From: a bacterium D16-56
GTDB taxonomy: Bacteria > Bacillota > Clostridia > Lachnospirales > Lachnospiraceae
DNA: 52,955 nucleotides
Assembly: GCA_003611875.1 (NCBI GenBank)
Contig: RAYY01000034.1
Span: 1-52,955, forward strand
Direction of reading: 5' to 3'
Both the position numbers and the translations under genes were made by a program. Shown in pieces: positions 42,808 through 48,871 of the stretch (within the stretch, counting starts at the first letter, position 1; each line of letters opens with the position of its first letter). Below the pieces are notes generated by a model. That model did not search any database. It was not told the DNA's origin and saw nothing but the letters and a program-made list of their open reading frames with translations.

Positions 42808-42996
42808 AGGGAGGACTCCTTTGGTTATTGTGTCACGGCGTAACCATTAAAAATAGGCATCCAGGCCCGGCATGAATCCGGGCCGGAGAGGAAGAAATGA
42901 ACAAGCCTAAATTCGTTGTAGGAAGGAGGCAGCAGGTGCGGGAAAACCTGAAGAAAATCAGGAAAGCTGCTGGTTTAGCCCAGCAGCAGATAAGCT
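42808..42996 (+). pseudogene. XRE gene 5' end, array copy 1 (truncated at about 42990)
   Basis: Hairpin GGCCCGG/CCGGGCC (42864-42884) comes first. Then AAGGAGGCAGCAG, GTG, and RENLKKIRKAAGLAQQQI, the beginning of the XRE gene found complete at 44572 and 45279. The homology stops at CAGCAGCAGAT, six bases before the hicB stop codon. The remaining codons to 43047 read antisense through hicB. Confidence 0.6.
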
Positions 42997-43401
42997 TTAT
43001 CCAATATGCAACTGAGCTTTTAAGGCATCCTGCAGCACCTGTGAAAAATTAATATTTCGTTCCAGGGCAGCGGCATTAAGCCATGCAGGTAAAGTAACTG
43101 TTCGATTAACAGAACGGTTTATGTTTGCCATACGAATAGACGGCATGTAAACATCAATCAGAACTGCTCGTTCATTTTCTTTTACCTGAATTTTTGATAA
43201 AGGTGTAGGAGATGGGATATCTTCTTCATCTTCTTCCAGCCCATAGAGGACGCAGCCAAGAAGTTCACGTGCGGATAAAAACGCATCGTCGTCATTAGTG
43301 CCGCTGGTAGCGCATTTTAGATCGGGGAAATCAACAGCAATTTCTTTTCCAGGTTCATAGATGAAGATAGCAGGATAAAAATAACGTTCAACTTTTTTCA
43401 T
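42997..43401 (-). CDS. hicB: HicB-family antitoxin
   Basis: 134 residues. The N-terminal HicB fold (FYPAIFIYEPGKEIAVDFPD, then ALSARELLG-type helix FLSARELLGCVLYGLEEDEE) is followed by a ribbon-helix-helix-like end (NRSVNRTVTLPAWLNAAALE, NFSQVLQDAL). It neutralises HicA and represses the operon. AAGGAGG precedes the ATG. It lies downstream of hicA in the same transcript. Confidence 0.88.
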   Translation of the reverse strand: MKKVERYFYPAIFIYEPGKEIAVDFPDLKCATSGTNDDDAFLSARELLGCVLYGLEEDEEDIPSPTPLSKIQVKENERAVLIDVYMPSIRMANINRSVNRTVTLPAWLNAAALERNINFSQVLQDALKAQLHIG

Positions 43402-43445
43402 AAAGGGAACCTCCTTAATTCGTCTATGTCAGGAGGAAGCCAGGG

Positions 43446-43643
43446 CTACCTGAATTTAAGCCCTGACTGTTCTTCAATGCGTTTTAGCGTTGGGAGGGGA
43501 ATATCCCTATCAGGATGTTTAATGGTAGTACGCCCCTTTTTGGTTGGGTGTTTGTATTGATGGTGACTGCCAACTACGTTTACCTCATACCATCCATCTG
43601 CTTTAAGCATTTTGATGACCTCTCGTGATGAATAACTTTTCAT
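43446..43643 (-). CDS. hicA: HicA-family toxin (mRNA interferase)
   Basis: 65 residues from ATG 43643, behind CAGGAGGAACC. KMLKADGWYEVNVVGSHHQY holds the catalytic His in GSHHQ; KHPTKKGRTTIKHPDRDIPL and LKRIEEQSGL complete the dsRBD-like fold. It cleaves mRNA unless bound by HicB. Confidence 0.9.
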   Translation of the reverse strand: MKSYSSREVIKMLKADGWYEVNVVGSHHQYKHPTKKGRTTIKHPDRDIPLPTLKRIEEQSGLKFR

Positions 43644-43665
43644 GTAGGTTCCTCCTGACAATATT

Positions 43666-43721
43666 ACGATAACACATATAAAAGTATTTGTCAACAGAAA
43701 GACAAATATTATTATATGTGT
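43666..43721 (-). promoter_or_regulatory. hicAB promoter and operator
   Basis: Minus strand TTGACA (43689-43694), 17 bases, TATCGT (43666-43671). An inverted repeat covers it: ACACATATAA...TTTGTC (43672-43692) and GACAAA...TTATATGTGT (43701-43721), the likely HicB site. Confidence 0.65.
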
Positions 43722-43751
43722 CAAAAAAGCGGGGTGACAGGAAGGGAAGCA

Positions 43752-43847
43752 ATGAAAGACAAAAATATTATTTCAACACAAATTAGGCTTCCAGTTGGAA
43801 TACATGAGTATATCAAACAGGAAGCCGAGAGAATGGGGATAGCATAA
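43752..43847 (+). CDS. Tiny ribbon-helix-helix-like protein, probably truncated
   Basis: 31 residues behind GGAAGGGAAGC: MKDKNIISTQIRLPVGIHEY, then IKQEAERMGIA. This is the pattern of Arc/CopG-type proteins. In frame after TAA it continues PANLVRRHWKEGS, so CAA to TAA may have cut it. The longer version would end over the XRE start, as the 45070 gene does. Confidence 0.5.
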   Translation: MKDKNIISTQIRLPVGIHEYIKQEAERMGIA

Positions 43848-43869
43848 CCAGCTAATCTGGTAAGGAGAC

Positions 43870-43949
43870 ATTGGAAGGAGGGCAGCAGGTGCGGGAGAAC
43901 TTAAAGAAGGCCAGGAAAGCTGCTGGTATGACCCAGCAGCAGATGGCAT
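43870..43949 (+). pseudogene. XRE gene 5' end, array copy 2 (truncated)
   Basis: AAGGAGGGCAGCAG, GTG, then RENLKKARKAAGMTQQQMA and TAA. Homology with the complete copies ends at CAGATGGC, six bases before the yoeB stop codon: the same kind of junction as copy 1. Confidence 0.65.
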
Positions 43950-43954
43950 AAAAG

Positions 43955-44218
43955 CTATTTATCATCATAGTGTCCGCGGCAAGACAGAATTTCTAAAATA
44001 TCGTTGTTTATTCGATAAGTTAATCTGTCTGTATCATTAATCCGACGGCTCCAGAAACCGCTTAAATCTCCTTTTAACGGTTCTGGCTTACCTATACCAT
44101 TAAAATAGCTGCGTTCAATATCCTTTAATAAAGCATTGATACGTTTTAATGTTTTTTTGTCCTGCTGTTGCCAGTAGATATAATCATTCCAGGCTTCATC
44201 AAACCATATTTTTTTCAT
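43955..44218 (-). CDS. yoeB: Txe/YoeB-family toxin (ribosome-dependent mRNA interferase)
   Basis: 87 residues with all key YoeB residues at the reference positions: E46 (KPEPLKG), R65 (DRLTYRI), H83 and Y84 (CRGHY). FWSRRIND is also conserved. It cuts mRNA in the ribosomal A site. Its ATG overlaps the antitoxin stop by four bases. Confidence 0.93.
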   Translation of the reverse strand: MKKIWFDEAWNDYIYWQQQDKKTLKRINALLKDIERSYFNGIGKPEPLKGDLSGFWSRRINDTDRLTYRINNDILEILSCRGHYDDK

Positions 44219-44478
44219 TCGTCTTCTACCTCAATGATGTCATGCTCTACGCCTTTGCCAGAATTAAGTGCTTTGATACCCCGGCGTAGATGTGCCATAT
44301 TGTTTTCAGAGTAGAATGGGTCAAGAGAAACCTCAAAAGGGATTTTTTGCTGGCGAACCATTGTCTTAGCAAAAATATTAATTGCTGTAGACATGTTCAG
44401 ACCAAGTTCATTGCAGAGATGGTCAAACTGTTGTTTCAGTGTTTCATCCATTCGTATATTGACATTTGTTTGGGACAT
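44215..44478 (-). CDS. relB: RelB/DinJ-family antitoxin
   Basis: 87 residues. NVNIRMDETLKQQFDHLCNE and LGLNMSTAINIFAKTMVRQQ form the ribbon-helix-helix; the C-terminal part (FYSENNMAHLRRGIKALNSG) wraps the toxin. AGGTAAAAATC precedes the ATG. Confidence 0.9.
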   Translation of the reverse strand: MSQTNVNIRMDETLKQQFDHLCNELGLNMSTAINIFAKTMVRQQKIPFEVSLDPFYSENNMAHLRRGIKALNSGKGVEHDIIEVEDE

Positions 44479-44508
44479 GATTTTTACCTCACTTGCTATT
44501 TGATAATT

Positions 44509-44539
44509 ACATTGTAACGAAAATTATTTACAATGTCAA
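44509..44539 (-). promoter_or_regulatory. relB-yoeB promoter and operator
   Basis: Minus strand TTGACA (44534-44539), 17 bases, TACAAT (44511-44516). ACATTGTAA (44509-44517) and TTACAATGT (44528-44536) form the inverted repeat expected for the RHH antitoxin. Confidence 0.65.
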
Positions 44540-44571
44540 TAAAATATTGTTCATGAAGAAGGAGATGCAAA

Positions 44572-44793
44572 GTGAGAGAGAACTTAAAGAAAGCCAGAAA
44601 AGCTGCTGGTATGACCCAGCAGCAGGTGGCGGATAGGTTGGGGATTAATCTTCGTCATTATCAGAAGATTGAATATGCAGAGGTTGGTGGTTCTTTTGAG
44701 GTTTGGGACGCCTTGGAGGACATGTTAGGCATACATCAACGGAAACTCCGAGAGATTTCAAATAATCGTCCCTTTCTAAAAGGAAATCTATAG
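44572..44793 (+). CDS. XRE-family regulator, array copy 3 (complete)
   Basis: GTG start behind GAAGGAGATGCAAA. 73 residues: RENLKKARKAAGMTQQQVAD, RLGINLRHYQKIEYAEVGGS, then EVWDALEDMLGIHQRKLREI. The Cro/C1 HTH is clear. The last ~150 bases overlap the opposite XRE gene. Confidence 0.75.
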   Translation: MRENLKKARKAAGMTQQQVADRLGINLRHYQKIEYAEVGGSFEVWDALEDMLGIHQRKLREISNNRPFLKGNL

Positions 44794-44959
44794 GGACATT
44801 TAAGGTATCAGCTAAAATTATTAATCCTTCAAAGGTAGGCCGGGCATCACCGCTTTCATATTTTTGATAATTGCGTAGCCCCATTTGGAGTTGATCAGCT
44901 AATGCTTGTGCAGTAAAACTACGAGAAATCCTTGTGGCACGTAATCGATCTTTAAACAT
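44645..44959 (-). CDS. XRE-family repressor of array module 3
   Basis: 104 residues behind AAGGAGAAAAATT. RISRSFTAQALADQLQMGLR and NYQKYESGDARPTFEGLIIL form the HTH, followed by DFLLERDDYLKSLGVSVD. The paralogue at 45430 stops just after that motif, so the last ~25 residues here, antisense to the plus gene, may be an accidental extension. Confidence 0.75.
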   Translation of the reverse strand: MFKDRLRATRISRSFTAQALADQLQMGLRNYQKYESGDARPTFEGLIILADTLNVPIDFLLERDDYLKSLGVSVDVCLTCPPRRPKPQKNHQPLHIQSSDNDED

Positions 44960-44988
44960 AATAATTTTTCTCCTTATAAAAATTTTTC

Positions 44989-45048
44989 TTGACTTACGCC
45001 AAATTATGGCATATAATCAAGAAAAATAATACGCCATAACATGGCGTA
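44989..45048 (+). promoter_or_regulatory. Promoter with embedded operator, module 3
   Basis: TTGACT (44989-44994), 17 bases and TATAAT (45012-45017) drive the plus gene at 45070. The spacer is itself an operator, TACGCCA...TGGCATA. A second, better palindrome, TACGCCATAACATGGCGTA, lies at 45030-45048. It is probably bound by the minus-strand XRE repressor. Confidence 0.65.
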
Positions 45049-45069
45049 TTAAAAGGAGGACAATGCTGT

Positions 45070-45294
45070 ATGAAAATCGAAATCACCGGAAGCCGCTGTA
45101 TCACATGCCAGAAGTACACGCAGTATTACCACAATCATTATGAGAGAGGATTTGAGGCAATAGACTGCGGTTACTGCGGGAGATGGCAGAGAACCACAAG
45201 ACCGGGAGATAGATGCAAGGACTATGCGGAAGTGTCAAATGTTGGACAAATTTTTGCCAGATGGGAAGGGGGCAGCAGGTGCGGGAGAACTTAA
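45070..45294 (+). CDS. Small zinc-finger-like protein
   Basis: AAAGGAGG lies 12 bases before the ATG. 74 residues with CITCQKY, CGYCGRW and later Cys residues. YYHNHYERGFEAIDCGYCGR looks like a single zinc site. The C terminus EGGSRCGRT is read over the XRE start in another frame, so the two genes are coupled. It is under the module 3 operator. Confidence 0.6.
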   Translation: MKIEITGSRCITCQKYTQYYHNHYERGFEAIDCGYCGRWQRTTRPGDRCKDYAEVSNVGQIFARWEGGSRCGRT

Positions 45295-45500
45295 AGAAGG
45301 CCAGGAAGGCTGCTGGTTTGACCCAGCAGCAGATGGCGGATAGGTTGGAGATAACTCTTGTATATTATCAGAAAATAGAATCCGGAGATAGAACTGGGGA
45401 TTTTTCTATATGGGATAGGTTAGAGGATATTACTGGTATTCATCAACGGATACTCCGAGAGACTTCAGAAACTCATCACGGCAAAGCAAAAAGTCAGTAG
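45279..45500 (+). CDS. XRE-family regulator, array copy 4 (complete)
   Basis: GTG 45279 behind GAAGGGGGCAGCAG, equivalent to copy 3 and of the same 73-residue length. RENLKKARKAAGLTQQQMAD, RLEITLVYYQKIESGDRTGD and ITGIHQRILRETSE. The ends overlap the convergent XRE gene by 71 bases. Confidence 0.75.
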   Translation: MRENLKKARKAAGLTQQQMADRLEITLVYYQKIESGDRTGDFSIWDRLEDITGIHQRILRETSETHHGKAKSQ

Positions 45501-45666
45501 GTACATTAAATATATCAGCTAATTTCACGAGGGAATCCAGAGAAGGTGAGCGTTCAGCCTGTTCATATTTTTGGTAGGCGTTTAGTGAGATTTGGAGCAT
45601 ATCAGCCATATTTTGCTGAGTATATTTGTACTTCATGCGTAAAGAACGTAAGCGTGTGTTAAACAT
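45430..45666 (-). CDS. XRE-family repressor of array module 4
   Basis: Start ATG 45666 directly behind GGAGGGTTT; a longer frame from 45702 crosses the promoter. 78 residues: LRMKYKYTQQNMADMLQISL, NAYQKYEQAERSPSLDSLVK, then DFLLCRDEFLKSLGVSVDEY. Paralogue of the module 3 repressor. Confidence 0.82.
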   Translation of the reverse strand: MFNTRLRSLRMKYKYTQQNMADMLQISLNAYQKYEQAERSPSLDSLVKLADIFNVPTDFLLCRDEFLKSLGVSVDEYQ

Positions 45667-45686
45667 AAACCCTCCTAAAAATGTTA

Positions 45687-45748
45687 TTGACATTACATAC
45701 AAAATGTACTATATTGTCAATAAAGAATCTACATACAAAACGTATGTA
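45687..45748. promoter_or_regulatory. Interleaved divergent promoters and operators, module 4
   Basis: Plus strand: TTGACA (45687-45692), 17 bases, TATATT (45710-45715). Minus strand: TTGACA (45715-45720), 17 bases, TGTAAT (45692-45697). The shared spacer holds TACATACAAAATGTA, and TACATACAAAACGTATGTA follows at 45730-45748. One repressor could close both promoters. Confidence 0.65.
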
Positions 45749-45767
45749 AAACAAGGAGGGCAAAGCC

Positions 45768-46001
45768 ATGACAGTAACAGAAATTGCGTTCAAACTAGAA
45801 GACCTACAAATGCAATCATGGAAATTACACAGTTTAGCGCTGGCAGTTTATGGTGCTATAACAGACAGTCCATGCGCAGCAAGTAATTTTGACGGGGCAT
45901 TATTCCTTCTGACCGGAATAACAAGTAAGCTGGATCAGGAGATGAAGGTTTTAAGTGATGAGTTATTCAAGGCTGCGAAAACACAACAGAAGGCAGTTTA
46001 A
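45768..46001 (+). CDS. Small unknown helical protein
   Basis: 77 residues behind AAGGAGGGCAAAGCC: MTVTEIAFKLEDLQMQSWKL, then LAVYGAITDSPCAASNFDGA and LDQEMKVLSDELFKAAK. Resembles small phage helical proteins of unknown role. First gene under the module 4 plus promoter. Confidence 0.6.
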   Translation: MTVTEIAFKLEDLQMQSWKLHSLALAVYGAITDSPCAASNFDGALFLLTGITSKLDQEMKVLSDELFKAAKTQQKAV

Positions 46002-46015
46002 GGAGGTGGAAAAGG

Positions 46016-46282
46016 TTGATAGAAAGAATATCATTTTCAGATTATTTGAAGTCTATGGTAGGGCAGGAAAAGGCAAAAGAAATTTTGAGTATGAAGCAAA
46101 AGGAGAAAGAAAATCAAACGATTATAATAAGTGGTCAGAATGGCATAACTGGTAAATCGACATTGAAGCGGTTATTAAGAAAGCACGGATACCGGGTGCT
46201 GGAGCCCTTTGAATGTATTGAGATAGTATTGAGCCAGGAACTCCAGGATCCGATCCCTGAGTTTACTAGATTAGTGGATTAA
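46016..46282 (+). CDS. Miniature P-loop protein
   Basis: TTG start behind AAGGAGGTGG. 88 residues: a short helix, then TIIISGQNGITGKSTLKRLL, a Walker A-like loop with GKST and a preceding strand, and KHGYRVLEPFECIEIVLSQE with a second strand. There is no Walker B or sensor, far too short for a normal NTPase. It may be a nucleotide-binding accessory subunit. Confidence 0.55.
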   Translation: MIERISFSDYLKSMVGQEKAKEILSMKQKEKENQTIIISGQNGITGKSTLKRLLRKHGYRVLEPFECIEIVLSQELQDPIPEFTRLVD

Positions 46283-46455
46283 AAAGGCAGGAGATTTTTT
46301 GGATATACAGTTATCAATGTCCGTGTATAGATGGATTGTATCAGAAAATCTAGGTTGTGGCAACCACTAGTTTTGTGGTCTTAACTCATTATCTAAAGCT
46401 AATGGGATTGCGACCACATTATTTCAAAAGGCAGTTTAAGGAGGGAAAGTAAAGC
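46283..46455 (+). other. Short intergenic stretch with inverted repeat and duplicated ribosome-site region
   Basis: A 23-residue frame from TTG 46299 behind GGCAGGAG (DIQLSMSVYRWIVSENLGCG) is possible. TTGTGGTC and GACCACA form an inverted repeat. AAGGCAGTTTAAGGAGG (ending near 46442) repeats the text before the 46016 gene. Confidence 0.35.
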
Positions 46456-46740
46456 GTGGTAGAAAAATACAATCGTTTCTTTGACCTGTATCTGCAGGTA
46501 AGTAAAGACGTATACAATCCGGAAAAACCATATGACAATTTGAAAGAGTGTATCCGGCATTGCGAAAGATTCCGAGAACAGCTTATTGGAATGGTAAATT
46601 TGATTGCTGAAATGGGAGAATTTACCATGGAAGCCGCTGAGAAGGAGATTGATAGAATCTTTGAACATTTTTCCAGTGTTGCTATTTGCCATGCTTATGT
46701 TACAGAAGGCGAAGTAATGGTATTCGTGGAGGTGGGATGA
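46456..46740 (+). CDS. Small unknown protein
   Basis: GTG start behind AAGGAGGGAAAG. 94 residues: MVEKYNRFFDLYLQVSKDVY, CIRHCERFREQLIGMVNLIA, FTMEAAEKEIDRIFEHFSSV. Helical, not recognised. Confidence 0.55.
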   Translation: MVEKYNRFFDLYLQVSKDVYNPEKPYDNLKECIRHCERFREQLIGMVNLIAEMGEFTMEAAEKEIDRIFEHFSSVAICHAYVTEGEVMVFVEVG

Positions 46741-46834
46741 GATGAGGTAAAACCAAATTTGATAGTAATGCAACAAAAATGGAAACAAGTACAACCAGTA
46801 AAGCATACAATTCACCAAGGAAAGGGGGATAACA

Positions 46835-47017
46835 ATGGCAGAGGGCAAGATTGTAAAGGTTGTGAAAAGTGGCAATGTTACAATGTACTTTCATGATGAT
46901 TACTGCCGGGATAAGACTCCGGAAGATGTTAAGGCAATTCTGGACAGGATAGCAGCGATTGTCTATCCGGCGCTTAAATCTGCGCATATGAAGAAAGAGC
47001 AGCATGGATCCGCCTGA
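46835..47017 (+). CDS. Small unknown protein
   Basis: 60 residues behind AAAGGGGG: MAEGKIVKVVKSGNVTMYFH, then KTPEDVKAILDRIAAIVYPA. Common style of phage/ICE accessory gene. Unknown. Confidence 0.6.
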   Translation: MAEGKIVKVVKSGNVTMYFHDDYCRDKTPEDVKAILDRIAAIVYPALKSAHMKKEQHGSA

Positions 47018-47051
47018 AGGCGGATTTAGAGGACAAGCAGGGAGGGTAAAT

Positions 47052-47216
47052 ATGAGGGATCCGAACATGTGTTTTATAGACAGAACATATCTGACACCAG
47101 GACAGAAGCAGGCCAGATATATTCGAATGCTGGAGAACTGGGTAATCGTTCTTGGCGGGACAAGCCTTGCTATGTTAATAGCAATCTGTTTTTTGATTGG
47201 TGCAACTATTTTATGA
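47052..47216 (+). CDS. Small membrane protein
   Basis: ATG 47052 behind GGGAGGG. 54 residues with a soluble N terminus (MRDPNMCFIDRTYLTPGQKQ) and one C-terminal membrane helix (WVIVLGGTSLAMLIAICFLI). Unknown. Confidence 0.55.
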   Translation: MRDPNMCFIDRTYLTPGQKQARYIRMLENWVIVLGGTSLAMLIAICFLIGATIL

Positions 47217-47230
47217 GGAGGTAAGGAACT

Positions 47231-47365
47231 ATGATGAAAAAACGGGTAGTAGATCTTCAGGGAACTTGCAATAAATGTGACGCGATCCGGCGGCAGGATA
47301 GACTTCAAAGATACCAGAGAGGGATGCATGGCTTAAAGAACATGGGAAGAAAACAGGGAAGGTGA
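47231..47365 (+). CDS. Small basic protein
   Basis: GAGGAGGTAAGG precedes the tandem ATG. 44 residues: MMKKRVVDLQGTCNKCDAIR, then RLQRYQRGMHGLKNMGRKQG. One CxxC. Too short to classify. Confidence 0.45.
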   Translation: MMKKRVVDLQGTCNKCDAIRRQDRLQRYQRGMHGLKNMGRKQGR

Positions 47366-47623
47366 AGTTTCTTGTGTGAGTGACACAATAGAAAGGGATT
47401 CTAGGCACTGGTGCTCCGGGGATAAGTGGACAGTCTGAAAGGGACGGATTGAATCAGAAAAGCCCTGGCAACAAAAGTTGGCGGTAAAGATATAAAAGGG
47501 GAAAACCTCAGCAGATGGGAGCTGCCAAGGTTTCACTTGATAACGATATCAATTACATTCCTCATTATAGGGGAAAGGAGTAGAAAAATCAAGAGGTTAG
47601 TTAAAAAAAGGAGTGGATAGAGT
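47366..47623 (+). other. Gap without a convincing gene
   Basis: Frames are short and lack ribosome sites. I see no repeat or hairpin of note except the closing AAAAAAAGGAGTGG, which serves the next gene. Confidence 0.3.
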
Positions 47624-47788
47624 ATGATCTTGAACCGTTGCCGGGGATGTGGCTGTCCATTAGATCCAGGAGAGCGATATTGTGAGGAATGTGAAGAAGA
47701 AATGATGGAACTGCAGAAAAAAGCGACTTGCAAGATACGGGCAGCAGGAAAGTCAGAGAATAATAAAAGAGAGGGGAAATGTGAATGA
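47624..47788 (+). CDS. Small zinc-ribbon protein
   Basis: AAGGAGTGG before ATG 47624. 54 residues: CRGCGCPLDPGERYCEECEE has the four cysteines of a zinc ribbon, followed by a basic tail. ATGA overlap with the next gene. Confidence 0.6.
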   Translation: MILNRCRGCGCPLDPGERYCEECEEEMMELQKKATCKIRAAGKSENNKREGKCE

Positions 47789-48219
47789 AACCAGTATGTT
47801 TTCAAGTGGAGCAGTTATGGAAAGATCAAACAGATTATGGATATTGGACATCTGGAGGATATGATCCGGAAAGGCAGTACGGACAGTTTAGGATTGCTGT
47901 CAGCCCATATGGACGCCCTTTAAAAGAGGTTGAACGCATGAGGGAACAAAATGGAAAACATGTGCTTCACGTTGTGTATCCGGGATGCTACATTCTGCAG
48001 GCAACATGTAAGGAAGCGCCAGTAATTGAAATGGAGTTTTTCCGGATACAGGAAATTAACCAGAAGGCAGCAAAAGCTGTCTGTGAGCGTGTGTTAGAAG
48101 AAGATATGACCCAACAGCAGTATGACCGGATGCAGCCATCTATGGACCTTGCAAGGATGGAGTGTATTACTCCTTATAACCAAAATAATCATTATTACTG
48201 GAGAGGGCGGAATGAATAG
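47785..48219 (+). CDS. Unknown protein
   Basis: 144 residues. SGGYDPERQYGQFRIAVSPY, GKHVLHVVYPGCYILQATCK and EEDMTQQQYDRMQPSMDLAR. GGGGAAA lies before the ATG. Compact and probably cytoplasmic. It overlaps the following nuclease gene by eight bases, within an early replication-type operon. Confidence 0.6.
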   Translation: MKPVCFQVEQLWKDQTDYGYWTSGGYDPERQYGQFRIAVSPYGRPLKEVERMREQNGKHVLHVVYPGCYILQATCKEAPVIEMEFFRIQEINQKAAKAVCERVLEEDMTQQQYDRMQPSMDLARMECITPYNQNNHYYWRGRNE

Positions 48220-48871
48220 GTATGTGGTTCCTGTCCAGGAAGTAAAGCATACAGAAGCAGGATTTCAGCTTGTATTAAACATGCCAGAACGAATGGCCAG
48301 GAATCTTTGGCAGTATAAAGTGTGCCAGGTAGAGGTGGGGATTGATGATGGGCGCCGGATCACGATTGCACAGCGTCGGAAGATTTATGCAACTCTGCGT
48401 GATATTGCTGAGTATACAGGATATACGGATGAAGCAATGAAGGAGGTAATGAAAGCGGAGCATATGCTTCAGAGTGGGTGTGGTTATTTTTCGCTGTCAA
48501 ACTGCAGTGTGACAACCGCAAGGGAATATATTAATACACTAATGGAATATGCGCTTAAAGAAGGAGTGATTCTCCAGGAATCCGGAATCCAGCGAACAGA
48601 TGATATAGATACTTATCTGATCCAGTGCATCCGGTACCATAAGTGCTGTGTTTGTGGAAGGGCGGCAGAAATCCACCATGTAGACGCCATTGGCATGGGA
48701 AATGACCGGCGTCATTACGACGACAGCCAGAACCGGATCATGGCATTGTGCCGGAGCCATCATACGATTTACCATCAGCGAGGGTGCAGCAGGTTCATGG
48801 ACGCTTATAAGGTATATGGGATTGAGCGGCATCGGACAGAGGACAGGTGGCAGCAGGGGATGACAGGATGA
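48212..48871 (+). CDS. Putative HNHc nuclease of phage type
   Basis: Start ATG 48212 behind GGAGAGGGCGG. 219 residues. The N-terminal 140 have ITIAQRRKIYATLRDIAEYT. The C-terminal HNH part has CCVCGRAAEIHHVDAIGMGN and ALCRSHHTIYHQRG, with Cys pairs for zinc and the catalytic His. It matches phage 'putative HNHc nuclease' proteins beside replication genes. The last four bases overlap the next ATG. Confidence 0.78.
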   Translation: MNRYVVPVQEVKHTEAGFQLVLNMPERMARNLWQYKVCQVEVGIDDGRRITIAQRRKIYATLRDIAEYTGYTDEAMKEVMKAEHMLQSGCGYFSLSNCSVTTAREYINTLMEYALKEGVILQESGIQRTDDIDTYLIQCIRYHKCCVCGRAAEIHHVDAIGMGNDRRHYDDSQNRIMALCRSHHTIYHQRGCSRFMDAYKVYGIERHRTEDRWQQGMTG

